Notes under the pieces: model-generated
What the model was told of the DNA's origin: nothing
Seen by the model: only the letters and a program-made list of their open reading frames with translations
The model's database searches: none
Made by a program: the position numbers and the translations under genes
From: Tricholomella constricta
Lineage: Eukaryota > Basidiomycota > Agaricomycetes > Agaricales > Lyophyllaceae
Reading direction: 5' to 3'
Assembly: GCA_013368375.1 (NCBI GenBank)
Contig: JAACJP010000040.1
Location: 186,001 to 250,000, forward strand
Length of the DNA: 64,000 nucleotides
In this document: positions 1 through 12,290 of the stretch, piece by piece
How the letters are laid out: each line of letters starts with the position of its first letter
How positions within the stretch are numbered: position 1 is the first letter of the stretch

Positions 1-1194
<1,194 letters not shown>

Positions 1195-2016
1195 AAAATA
1201 ACAACGAAGGAAGGAATTTTGAATACGCCGGACAATTATGTACACTATGAAGAATCAACATACGCACCAGGCTCCGGCCGTTAGTTACTCACAGTAATGG
1301 CCAGAATTCTACAGCGTCGGTCGCTTGGCTGTTTGTACAATTTCAGTCATGGCTGGGAAGACGTCGTGTTGCCTGTTCCGCCAGGATCGTTATCACCGAT
1401 ACGCGAGAACAAAACCATGTTGAGTTTGTGGGTCTGGGATAATTGTCGATCGTGATCTGTCCCATGGAAGTACGTACAAAGTGCTGGATATGTTCCCTGG
1501 CTCCGAGAACCGACGGTTCGATTTAGCCTTTCCAAGCCCCCTTTGGTAATTTCAATGGACGGGGAAGAGGAACATACTTATGCGGGAATCTGTCAGAAAA
1601 AAATATGTTTGGGGGGCCAAGAGCGCCGCTGCATGTATTTCATCGGTGGCTGTTTACCCATTTGGAACTCCGTCACAAATGACGGGGGCGATAGAAATTT
1701 GGAATTCCGAGGTGTCGGGAGATATCCTAGAACTGGATCCAGCCAGTAGTCTCTATGGGCGGCCATCAAGTAGCTGTAGAATACATAGCATTCACACGAT
1801 ATATTTCCAAGCAGTTCTAAAGCAGCGGTACACCTAGCACGATCGTGGCAAAACGATCAAATCGTCGCGACGTGTAGCCTGAGTACTTCAATAACGCGAG
1901 ATTGGCACTCGCGTTTCCCGTAAATGCCTTAAAGTCATCGATCGATGACCGTATGTTGGAGGTGTGACGGAGAGTTAAGAAAGTACTATTTGCTTGCAAT
2001 GCCTTGCATCAACATC
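1195..2016. other. Intergenic, no gene seen
   Basis: About 820 bp between the convergent PGM and GPI-anchored-protein genes. The short open frames have no domain, no splice logic and no recognisable repeat. It probably holds the two 3' UTRs. Confidence 0.5.
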
Positions 2017-2678
2017 TCATAGCAGCGCGATTACCAGAACGGCGAAAAGGCACGTTGGAAGCAAAGAACCGAGTTCGATGGCCACGCGTGTCCCAGAAGA
2101 AGTGGTCTGGGCTGCTGTGTTCTCCGAGGTCTGCGAGGGGCCCTGAGAGGTGCTAGGCGCCTGGGGTGATGGAGTCTGGGACGGCACCGGAGTAGGTGTT
2201 GGTTGAACTGCCGCTACCTGAACGGGCAGAAATCTCGGCGTTTCAACTGCGATGGCAGACTCCAATCCAGCACGTGTGGCACAGAGCGCAAGCCCAAGGG
2301 TTAAGGAGCAAGCCTTCTCAGTTACTGTGCCGTCAGGTGCAGAGAATGTTGCTGTTGCAAAGTTGACACCTGCGATTAGAGTGGCTGAGTTCCCACCAGT
2401 GAGTGTCAAAGCAATATATGAGGGACGCGAATCACGAACCCGTCCTGTTTTTCTGATCGTGTAAGGACCAGGTCGTTCGCCCTCCATCTACTCCTATGAT
2501 GTTCCCGACGACTGCTTGGGCATCAAAGCCAGGGATATATAAACGCGTAATTGATTGGGAGACAGCAACTATATAGTGGTAGTTGGCGATTGTAAGAATT
2601 TAAGAGCCGATTGGAAGGATAAAAGGGACGTCGCTCACCTTGAGAAACTGCGAACCACAAAATGAAAAATGATAACAT
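2017..2678 (-). CDS. Small secreted, probably GPI-anchored protein, unknown function
   Basis: The well-supported part is the 3' exon (2017-2444 on the minus strand). It encodes a ~75-residue domain with two cysteines near its end (ACSLTLGLALC), then a Pro/Ser/Thr-rich stretch (PTPTPVPSQTPSPQ) and a hydrophobic C-terminus (CLFAVLVIALL) typical of a GPI-anchor signal. A plausible first exon at 2639-2678 begins MLSFFILWFAVSQ, a short signal peptide, and joins in phase (155 aa in total). The implied intron of 194 bp is long for this genome, so the start may be wrong or a small exon may be missed. I do not recognise a named family. The layout resembles the many small GPI-anchored cell-surface proteins of basidiomycetes. 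Confidence 0.5.
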
Positions 2679-2830
2679 CTCTCGACTTTCCCGGACTGGC
2701 TGCAGACCCTGGGATCGAAAGGAAAAGGAACAACGCGCAGCGTCGAAAGCAGAGAAAATGAACAGACTAGAAGACGAAGAGGACAACGACCAGCAGAACT
2801 TGTCAAGTGCGGTCGAGTAGCCACTACTTA

Positions 2831-3787
2831 CGGTTGCCTGGGAGTCCAAGGTCTATTTTCAAATCCCGCTCAAATAATTCAGTCGACCTCAAAATGTCTA
2901 AAGCTTCTGCAGTTTACCACCGTGTTTAATATATGGTGGATATCTGGTCTTTGAAATGCTGGTAGATGATGGGTGGATACTTACAGATGGCACCGATACT
3001 TCTGCTCATGATTTTCGAGTATTTTGGGAGTCAACATGACATTGACAAGGTGTTGGAAAAATGTGCAAAATCTACCATGTAAAATCCTTCTCCTTCTGAT
3101 GCTAGAGGGACTATTCATATTTATTTTGACTCTTTAGAGAGTGCCGCCCTATAGAGACCTCGTCGCGAAGGTTTTCTTGCCAGCAAGGCAGGAGGCAGGT
3201 TCGCTTGTTTCCGGCTTTCAGACTCCGCTCACGTGCCGATTCACACACAGTGGGAGATCATGTTAATTGTAACAGCGGTTGTTTTCAAACGGTACTCGTG
3301 GGATTGAGTAGATAGCTCTAATTTCTATCACAAAATAAAACAAGCGACAGATAAGAATGAGATGATATATGTATCGACGGCTTGGACCGGCACATGAGCG
3401 GAGTATGAAAACCGGAAACGGCCTGCTTCGCTGGCAACAAAACCTCGCATCGAGGTCGCTGGAGGGCGGCACTCTCTAGGAAGGTGAGGTATATGTGGTT
3501 AGCCCCTCTAACATCAAGAGAGAAGGAGGAGAGTAATTTACATGCTGCCTCTTGCACACTTTTTTCACATCTTGTTAAGATCATATTGATTCCCAAAATA
3601 CCCTAAAATCATGAGAAGAAATACAAAAGCGATCTGTAGGCACCTACCCATCATTTGCCAGCATTTCAAAGACCAGATATGAACATATATTACACGGTAA
3701 TGGATTGTAGAAGCTTCAGATACTTTGAGGTGACATAAAATTATTCGAGCGGGATTTGAAAATAGACCTTGGACTCCCAGGCAACCG
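2831..3787. repeat. Large imperfect inverted repeat (foldback), ~0.41 kb arms
   Basis: The left arm (about 2831-3245) is the reverse complement of the right arm (about 3383-3787), separated by a ~140 bp spacer. The outermost ~41 nt of both arms are identical (beginning CGGTTGCCTGGGAGTCC read inward). Further in, the arms match at roughly three quarters of positions, with small indels. No transposase is encoded in the arms or loop. It could be a non-autonomous foldback/MITE-like element, or a palindromic duplication that has since diverged. It separates the GPI-anchored gene from the LINE. I did not find a clear target-site duplication by eye. Confidence 0.7.
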
Positions 3788-3904
3788 TACTACTGGTCGT
3801 GCGCGTGATGCATCAAAAGCTGCTCGCTGGCATGAGATGAGATGAGATTTAATTCCCGACTACGTTACATCAGCAACTCAGGTAAGGAATACCTCGTCGG
3901 GAGC

Positions 3905-3938
<34 letters not shown>

Positions 3939-3979
3939 GAAGTAAGTAAGTATAGGTAACACATGTAAGTAAGTAAGTA
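3905..3979. repeat. GTAA tetranucleotide repeat at LINE 3' tail
   Basis: Runs of TAAG/GTAA units interrupted once by a short non-repeat spacer (about 3956-3963). It lies directly downstream of the stop codon of the minus-strand LINE reading frame, so on the element strand it is a (TTAC)n tail. Many non-LTR retrotransposons end in a simple repeat copied during target-primed reverse transcription. Confidence 0.8.
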
Positions 3980-6900
3980 TCAGAGATGAAACAGGCTTCG
4001 TACGATCTCGGGGACACGATAAGGGGGCTGAGGGGGTTTGGACATGCGGGATTCGAACGCCTTCTGTCGTGCCTTCGCCCATACGCGGCCCGCAAGGTGG
4101 ATGGAGGCGGTATGCCACAAATGAGAGATGCGGGTATGCAGAGACTGGGGAAGGTGGAGGTGATCGATAGGAGGAAGGAAGCCCATGTAGTAGCGGGTTT
4201 GCCCCGTGGGCCAGGACGCGTCATCGGAGAACAGTGAACGGGTTAGGCCGATGAGAGTGCGTTGTGCAGGAGGGGGTACGGAGTCATCGAGGGCGGTATC
4301 TACAGAGGACAGGAGGTCATGTACAGCGGATTGACGCAGAGTATCAAAGGCGTGACAGTGAGTAAAAAGGTGGTGAGGAGATTCAAGGACATGACATCCG
4401 TAGCGGCACCATGGCGTACAGCCGGCGTCGAGCCGGGAGGTCAGAAGATCACGAGAGTCGAGCTGCGCACTCCGAGCATAAAGCTGGATGATAGCCGCAT
4501 ATGCGTACGGAGATCTCTGGTACGGGAAGAGCGGAGGAGGGGTGGAATCATACAGGTTTGGCGACGTCAAGTGCGTGGACCAGACTGCTTTAGAGGTGTT
4601 AAATGCGGCTGCCTGTTGTTTCTGAAGGTATTGGGGGAGATTGCCCTCGAAGAACCCACGGCCAGGAGCAAAGAAACAGTATGGTTGCAGGTGGAACGTG
4701 GGCGCAGGGAACGACGGGGGCGGGTTATACAACGAATGGCAGTGCAAAGCAGCATGGTCGGCTGCACGGTTTAAACGCGCAGGCAAGGACGAGCTGGTGG
4801 TGTGGGCCTTGACGTGGAGGACTCCGGTATCAGGCGATCGTTGTGTGATGTCCTGAAGCCAGCGATGGTACGCGGATGGTGCGGCGGACTGGGACGAGAG
4901 CCAATTGACGACCGGGAGGTAGTCCGTGTAGATGGTTCCTCCAGACTGGTGTTGAGCGCGCAAGACAGCAGAGAGACAACCAGCGACCTCGGCGTGGGAC
5001 GTAGAAGCTATATACCGCAGGGTGGCCATGGATGCGAGGAATCCTGAATCCGGACCTATGACGGAGCACGTAAGGGATGAGGGGGGTCGGGTGAATGGTA
5101 CTGTAGGTAGTATAGTAGGAGGAGCGGGAGGAATGGAAGAGGCATCTGAGGCATAAACACGATCGGGAAGGTTGTGATGGGTGAGATAGGGTGGGGAGGA
5201 GGACATGGACAGCAGTAGATGCTCGGCGGCCTCCTGGTGAACTATGGGGGGTAGGAGGAGGTCGGGCCCAGCGGGGGAGGTAGTAGTAATAGAGCGGAAA
5301 GTGTAGGTAAACCAGGACATGAAGGAGTGCCAGTCACGGGATAAGGAGGAGGAGCGAGGGGCATCACGGACAGTGGGAGGGGTAGCGGCTCGGAAGAGGG
5401 GGGTGTAGTAGTCAGGAGAAAAAGAAACCGTACCAAGATGGGCTATCGTAGTAAAACCGCGACGGAGCATGCGGCTAAGGAGATTACGCGATAGGGGAGG
5501 GAAGGGAGGGGCAGAGGGAAAGGATCGGTAAGTATCGAGAACGTTGGTGTAATGCACGAGAGAGAGGTGGGAGGAAAGTAGGTAGGAGAGGTCGGTAGGT
5601 TGCAGTCGTAAGTTGTGTTTATGAAGGCAGTCGTTGGCGTAGATCCAGGTAGCGGGCATTCTGGACAGGTACCGGGTAGACGACCGGGGGGCCAGAGGGT
5701 ACTCCAAGGGGGAGTGACAGGCATTGAGCAGGCAGGTCCAGTCATTGAGCGTCACAGCTGCCATGTCGCGGAAAAGCGCAACTGGATGACAGAGATCTCG
5801 CCGAAGACCTGTGAGGCAGGCAGCGTCGTTTAGCACGGCCAGAGATGGAAAGCCAAAGCCATGTGATGCGACGGGGTGATGAAAGAGGGCAGTTGAAAAG
5901 GCGAAAGGAAAGCCGAAATATTGGTGGACCTTCGCTGCAATAAGATGATCTAACTTCACCGCGTCGGAGGGACGGATGGGCTGGAGCTGGAGGCAAGGCC
6001 GTAGCTTGGACACCAAACGCTGTGAAATAATGCGCAATAAGGCCGTGAACGGTAGCGGGCGGCGTGAAAAGGGTAGGTGGAAGTTGTGGACGATATCGCG
6101 CATGTGGAGGAATTGTAGGTCAGGTCGGTTTACAGGGACTTTGAGGAAGCGGATGTGATCTCGGTAGACGGGGACATCGTTCCAGATGGTAACGGGACTA
6201 GAGGGGTCCGATGGGGGGACGGACGGGACTTGGATGACGTCTTGGTTAGGCGGGTCGAAGTCACCGTTAAAGGCATACACGGCAGACTTTCGCCAGGCGG
6301 TTTCCCAGCCGTAAGTGCTCTGGAACCGGTCGGCAAGCCGGGCTTTGTGTATGAGCGCCGACCAGTCGACGTCCCAAATGATGGAGTCATCCATCGCCTC
6401 TACCATCGAAAGAGGAACGGCGGCCGAGTCCGAAGGGACGTGGGGCTTTCCAGCGCGACTCTGATGAGAAGTGACCAACAAGGGTCGCTGGAGGCTGGAG
6501 GAGACATCCGATAGCCAGTGGCTGAGGAGACTGGTGGTGATGGTGCATTTGAGTGGGGACAATGAACCGCCCTGTTTAGTGACGCCATCAACAACGAAAG
6601 TCTCAGTCAACCCATACACCGTTTTGACCTGATAGGGCACCTCCCGTTGCGCAGACGCGTCAAGGAGGGCGATAGACGAGGGCAGATGATACGCCGCCAG
6701 GGCATCATAGAAACCCTCAGGCTCAAGCATGTCGAAACCCTTCTTCTGGTCGCGCTGGATGGCAAAGAGGGGTACCTTCTCGCGTTTCGCCCACATCTGA
6801 AGCTGGGCGAGGAACGAAAGGAGGTCTCGGTGTTGAACCCCCGGCTGCGTGGCGACCTGTGAAGAGGGGACAATACCATACGTCGTGAGGTAAGGAAGCA

Positions 6901-7534
6901 GCTTTTTGTTCAGCCATGCGAAGGGCAGATTGGCAAGGAGATTGCTGCAAGTGATCCCTCGGAAGTTCGACAAGTTGGTATTGGGTCCGCGTTTGTGTAT
7001 CGTCGTTAGCGTGACCGACTTAATACAGGCGGGAATGCGTGAGCGAGTAAGGATGTAGTTGAGGAGCTGGAGGACCGGGCTAAGGCCAGCGTCGGAAAGG
7101 TGTGCAAGCCACCACTTTTCCCAGCCGTCGGGACCAGGCGCCGGGCGACGGTTACCGGATTTGACGAGCTGCCTAAGATCCGAGACGGTGAGGGTTTGGG
7201 GCCACTGAAATGGTTCAGCATCAACCCGCTGGGCAATACCGTGTACCGAGGCCGTCTCCGTCCATGGTTTCGACTGTGGCGGACGGGTTGAACGGCGGTA
7301 GAGGCGTTGGAAATACTGAACGGTGGTTTCGCGAATGCGCTGGGGCCCAGTGACTAGGTCGTCCAGGGAATCGTCTGCAGTAGACGAAAGGGCGAGGGGC
7401 AGAGGGGAAAACGAGGGCGGAAAGAACGGTTTGGCGGATCCCCCATGAAGTAAGCCTTGAACTCGGCCCATATGACGGCGGTCGCTCCTCAGCTGAGTCT
7501 CTTGCTTTTCCTCGTGGTAGCGACATTGGTTCAA
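3980..7534 (-). mobile_element. LINE (non-LTR retrotransposon) ORF2 part: reverse transcriptase + RNase H, 5'-truncated
   Basis: One uninterrupted frame of about 1184 codons. Reverse transcriptase motifs in order: RGITCSNLL (motif 2), an Asp-containing motif A ending KKGFDML, KQGGSLSPLKC (motif B) and AMDDS (the xxDD catalytic box). Downstream is an RNase H-like region with acidic residues (YASDASS, then TDYLPVVNW), and near the C-terminus a CCHH-type cluster (C-x3-C-x7-H-x4-H). The frame continues upstream without a Met to a TAG at 7583-7585, and no apurinic-type endonuclease domain precedes it, so the copy looks 5'-truncated. The (TTAC)n tail follows the stop. The intact frame suggests fairly recent insertion, about 110 bp beyond the stop of the dehydratase gene. 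Family placement (Tad/CRE-like) is not decidable by eye. Confidence 0.9.
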
Positions 7535-7693
7535 AGCATGGCTACAAAGCCTGCTTACGTTCTCATAATGATCAGCTGCAGGCTAGATTGCTGCTGCCAG
7601 AAAACAGAACTTGTAACTCTCAAGCAGCCATAAAAAACTCACTTGAGCTTGTTGTTCGGTCTTATGAGGAGCTATAACGACTGCATCATTATC

Positions 7694-8975
7694 CTATGCG
7701 TCCTCCCTAAAGACCTCTGCAAACGCCCTTCCAATTTCTGGAATCATGTCCTGCGTGACAACTCCACGCCCCTCTTTCGCGAATGCAAGGCGACTAGCAG
7801 TCCTCGTCACTATGCTACCACCCACGGCTGCTAAAAAGGGCATTCGTGAAGCGGTTATTTTACCGAATTGGTCACTTGTAAGTCTGGATTCAACATGAGT
7901 ACAATGAGATATGGATGGTAAGTCCTCACCCAAAGGCGCCATCCTCGTAGCACTTGCCCCACGCGAGAAAGGTTCCCACACTTCCACTTAAGATATCACC
8001 TTGTCCTCCACAACGTTTCAAACCACCTTCAACGTCAACTTCAATAGTTTCCCGCATCTTCTCCTTCTCTTCATCCGCGCCTTCCAGCTTGCTTTCCTTG
8101 AGACTCGCAGCCTCACCAGTTGTATCGATACAGATGATGTCCTTTAGGCCCTTCTCCAGCACTGTAACTCCGCCCAAAGCTCTAGAAACGAGACCGGCTT
8201 TCTTTGTGGAGGGTGCTTCGGGGTCAATCCCAGCCTGCTCACTTAGCCGTTTGAACTCAACGACGTTCGGCGTAACAACAGCGCGGCGATAGCCCTTAAT
8301 GACTGATAGATCCTTGCCAATCATCCAAAGGGCATCGGCATCTAGGACGACAAACATTCCACGCGAGCGCGCCAGGGACAAGGCCAATTTCGCATAAGAT
8401 TCCATATAGGGTTCGCGACCCAATCCAGGACCTATGATCAGGACATGTAAACGGGTCAGAAGTGACTCCAACTCGGGCTTGACTCGTTCGGGGGTGCTGG
8501 AAAAAAATCAGCGCCGGCGGGTGTGACGAAGCACACGCCCATACGATTCTTCACGTAGAATGGGATGGACAATTAGATCAGGAGAGTAGGCCTTGATGGC
8601 GCCTGCAGCGGTAGGAGAACATATTACATGCGACAGATCTGCGCCCTGAGAAGTGGAAAGTCCACAATGGGTATGAATTGGTGATTGAGAGTCACCTACG
8701 AATTTCAAAGCCGCCATAGCTGCGAAAAACGGTGCTCCTGTGTAGCTGATGTAGAAATGATTTCGGTTCAATAGTCTCGCATGAGTTCAGATTGTCTTCT
8801 GAGCTTACTCAAGTGCTCCGCCGAGAACACCAACACGACCTGGGACATCTCAGCCGTGTTCGAGATTCCTCGAAGAGTTTACACGCTTACCAGACTGTCC
8901 TTTGTGCAGGGTACCATTCAGGGGGGGTATTAGTTGCTTTAGTTGTTCAAATATCTGTCTTGGGATGGGCATCAT
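7694..8975 (-). CDS. ATP-dependent (S)-NAD(P)H-hydrate dehydratase
   Basis: Metabolite-repair enzyme that dehydrates damaged NAD(P)HX at the expense of ATP; a ribokinase-like fold. Exons on the minus strand: 8975-8891, 8839-8809, 8745-8700, 8645-8545, 8496-7930, 7874-7694; all phases agree. Seen: [20 protein letters not shown] near the N-terminus, [20 protein letters not shown] ATP-site residues (here [10 protein letters not shown]), [19 protein letters not shown] and [13 protein letters not shown], which carries the family's catalytic Asp. The start has two consecutive ATGs (8975 and 8972). Length (~336 aa) fits the fungal family. The LINE sits just past its 3' end. Confidence 0.93.
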
Positions 8976-9186
8976 CGAAGTCGTAAGGAAAGCAGGATAA
9001 TACGTCATATGCAGGTAAGTATTTATTTATTTACAGTGATAGATAATCAAAGCGCTTATCTCACATCATATGTGCTCTGAAATGACTTGGTTTTTTTTTA
9101 TTCCTACTGCAACGGCGATTGCAAAAAGACAAGTGCTCCAAGCTCGTTCTTCAGCTTATAAAGTGAGCGGGGCACAGACATCTTAG

Positions 9187-9476
9187 CCAAAGCTCCCAAC
9201 CCCGTCGAAATGGAAGGATCTTGTCGCCTACTGGTCCGCTTCGTTTTGTGATACTATGGCCTCCCATTTCTATGAACACACCTTAGTGTTGGACACGACG
9301 CTTTGTGGTGACTGGGGCTCGCCCACCTATCAGGGCGCAGGTTGTCCTGGTACATTTACGGACCCCACTAATTATGCTAGTGCGCTTTTTGTCTATTGGT
9401 TGAAGTTTTGGAGCGTTAAACACTCACCGTTACAGTCGCTAACTGGAAGCTTAACTACATCGCCATTTACCAGTAG
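9187..9476 (+). pseudogene. Relic of a GH16 glucanase C-terminus
   Basis: A frame from 9187 encodes about 65 residues matching the C-terminal part of the two intact GH16 genes downstream: the DTTLCGDWGSPTY segment, then after a probable intron NWKLNYIAIYQ and a stop at 9474-9476. Everything upstream, including the catalytic region, is missing. It is best read as the 5'-truncated remnant of a third tandem copy. Confidence 0.8.
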
Positions 9477-10194
9477 GGTCTCTGCCATTAAGTGGCCGTC
9501 TTCTGTTTGCCATTTCTATGACTCATCAAGGTCACTGAATACTCACAGTGGGGTCCCATTGGTTGTGACCCGTCACCCTCAGGCTGTCGCAGGCATCTCT
9601 AGAGGTATCGTCGCGCATGAGATTCTCCTCAGTTGCTGCATGCATGCATTCTTTATCTCCTGATCCTTTAGCCCACCAACGCTTCTGGCTCGAGAACCTG
9701 TAGTCGCCTTGACTGGTCCTGTCACTCGCGACACTCGCCGCGTCACGTTGACGTCCTTGGCACTTGAATGGGCGTGCCGCATGCAAGCAATGCGGCAAGT
9801 TCTGAACAATCAGATAATGAGTCTTCTGCGCGGCATATAAATGGGCCTCCTAAAAGGCGACACTTTCCCAGACCCACTCGGGACCGCGTCAAGTCCTGAA
9901 TGTTTACTGCCGATCTTCTGGGGACGTGAATAATTTTGACGGAACACTCTCATTGCAGAATTCTATACTGGGCAATGAATTTCAGCCCTTGCCGCTGCCA
10001 CGTGAGTATCAAACAAGGCAGGCGTAACAAAGGTGAGCCCGGCTTTGTCTATTGGGGGGGCAAACGATGTAAAAGAACAGAGCCATGGCCATAGTGATCG
10101 AGCTTGCCTGTGGCCTTCACTTTTGAAATCTGGCCCATTCATCGCATGGCCCGCAGCTGTCTCTATAAAGTGCAAGCCTCCGAGACGTCATTCC
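9477..10194. other. Intergenic region upstream of GH16 gene A
   Basis: No gene seen. A TATA-like CATATAAAT lies at about 9834-9842 and another (CTATAAAG) at 10163-10170, close to the GH16-A start codon. Short open frames here have no support. Confidence 0.4.
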
Positions 10195-11449
10195 ATGGTT
10201 TTCCTCATGTATTTTCTTGTCACGTTCCTTCTCTCTTCCATCTTTCTTCGTACTGTTGCAGGCAACAGTAATACAGTCCCTCTCAATGGGTCCTTTCGGA
10301 GGCACTCTCGAATCCTCCAAAACCGTAATAATGATAATAAGACATGCAGCAAATCTTTTACTCTGACGGACATGTATGTGGGCACTGGATTCTTGAAGTA
10401 AGTCGCCCTTGATGCCTTTACGACCTGAATTAACAAGTATATCATATCCAGCGGCTGGAATTTCTTCACAGGCCCAGATCCTACTCATGGAAATGTGAAG
10501 TACCAGAGCAAGGCAGATGCCATGGCCAAAGGTCTGGCCTTTGTTCAGGATGATGGAACCACGGTCCTTGCAGTAGACGACAGGACATTTTTACCAGTTG
10601 GCGCCAAACGTGATTCGTAAGTCGTTCAAAGCCTCGTCGAAGGTGCACTTGGCTTATATCTGTTATTTAGTGTGCGGATCAGCACCAAGAAGAAGTTCAA
10701 CGGTGGCCTCTTTGTCGCTGACTTTTTCGCGATGCCACACGGCTGCAGCGTCTGGCCCGCGTACTGGTGGGGTTTTCGCTACTCCTGTCTAATCAACAGT
10801 GTCCTCATCCATTAAACCAACAGGTCACTTGGTCCAAACTGGCCGAACGCGGGAGAGATTGACATCCTCGAAGGTGTTCATGACCAGCCGACAAATCAGT
10901 ACGCCCTCCACACATCTGGCGGCTGCACACTATCTACAGGCAACGTGATGGTGTCCGGCAAGGTGTTCAATAAACAATGCACAAGCAGCGGCAACTCGAA
11001 CGCTGGCTGTGGGTTCATCGACACCGATACGAGGACTTACGGACGGGGGTTCAACATCATCGGCGGTGGAGTCTATGCCCACCTTTGGAATAACGAAGGA
11101 ATCAAGGTCTGGCACTTTGCTAGAAACGAAATTCCGGCCGACATCAAGAAGAAAAAACCCAAACCATCCTCGTGGGGCACCCCTGTCGCGTTTTGGTCCA
11201 ATTTGTCTTGTGATATGGCCTCTCACTTTCACGACCACTCGTTAGTCATAGACACAACCTTGTGCGGTGACTTCGCGGGTCCCACTTTTTCAAGTGCTGG
11301 GTGCAAAGGAAGTTGCGCCCAGGCCGTCTCTGACCCTAAGAATTATCGTTGTAAGTCATATCATCCTTGGTTTTGTTCGATCCCAAGCCTAACGTAATCA
11401 CCTCACAGTTGCAAAGTGGAAGCTGAACTACATTGCAGTGTATCAATGA
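10195..11449 (+). CDS. Secreted GH16 endo-beta-1,3(4)-glucanase-like protein A
   Basis: Predicted to cleave mixed beta-1,3/1,4- or beta-1,3-glucans outside the cell. Exons 10195-10397, 10452-10616, 10671-10766, 10824-11350, 11409-11449 (343 aa). The N-terminus is hydrophobic (MVFLMYFLVTFLLSSIFLRTVAG), a signal peptide. The GH16 catalytic signature E-x-D-x-x-E is present as GEIDILEGV, following CSVWPAYW and GPNWP. C-terminal signatures VWHFARNEIP and DTTLCGDFAG fit the fungal laminarinase/lichenase-type subfamily. Paralogous to the gene at 12291-13515, with the same five-exon layout though different exon boundaries around GPNWP. Confidence 0.93.
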
Positions 11450-12290
11450 GAGACGGATTTTCATCCTGGTTGACGATTCGGGACTTCCAGCATTCTGAAT
11501 TTCTCATAATCAACGCATCAATCATGTGTTCATGTCATACCTATCTAGAGAGTTACTTATGAATCTTTTCCCGAACGATACTCCTTGATTCCCCAGTGAT
11601 TGCTTCAATGCGGAGTCGCCCCTTGAAATTGATGAAACGAGTACAGGAAAAGTTCCCCCGTGGCGCGCAACGATGGGAGCATCAAAAAATTAAAACCCGC
11701 TCATGATCGCTATTGACTGTGGAGTGTGCTGAGGCCAGCATTTCATGTCCAGACAAGTGCCAAGTGGCGGGCAAGCGGAATGTGCCGAATACGGCGCTGA
11801 GTCGCTACATTACAATTCGACCGCAACGCAATACACCCTAATACACAATATTCTCACAGACTGACCCTTTGATCATCCATCGTGAAGGGATTAAACTGTG
11901 GCGGGATCCCCAATCTACAGCGATACTGGGAAATATCGTCGTTGGAGACAGGGCCTGCATAAACATCATTGATTGTCATGATCGGGAAAGAGTGCGTTCG
12001 TCGAACAACTGTATTTGTCCGGGTCACTACTACTTAGGTTCATCATAAATCATCGCCTTCCGGCGCGCCCGATTATTGTTCCGGGCGCCACTGGGATTTC
12101 ATCATGGGAATGCTATGCATGGGCTACGCTGGGTAGAATATATAAGACAGGCGTAAGGTGACTGGACAGGCCATCTTTGTTGACAGAGATCCTTCTCCTT
12201 CCCCTCTGCGTGCAGGTCACAGCTGCGAGCCGGTCCTCGTCTCATTCTACCAAGAACTGGATTCTTGTATTTAATACCTATCACCCTACA
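11450..12290. other. Intergenic promoter region between the two GH16 genes
   Basis: No gene seen in ~840 bp. A TATA-like AATATATAAG at 12137-12146 is about 145 bp upstream of the GH16-B start and is the best promoter candidate. Confidence 0.4.

Noticed and set aside
3905..3979. Short regularly spaced repeats considered as a CRISPR array
   Set aside because: They are a simple tetranucleotide microsatellite without spacers, in a eukaryotic genome, at a LINE tail.
4041..4065. Possible tRNA gene (T-arm-like sequence)
   Set aside because: Only the T-arm resembles a tRNA; no acceptor, D or anticodon stem is found around it, and it is coding sequence of the LINE.
5443..7526. Several 60-120 codon frames on both strands within the LINE
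   Set aside because: Shadow frames of the uninterrupted RT/RNase H reading frame.
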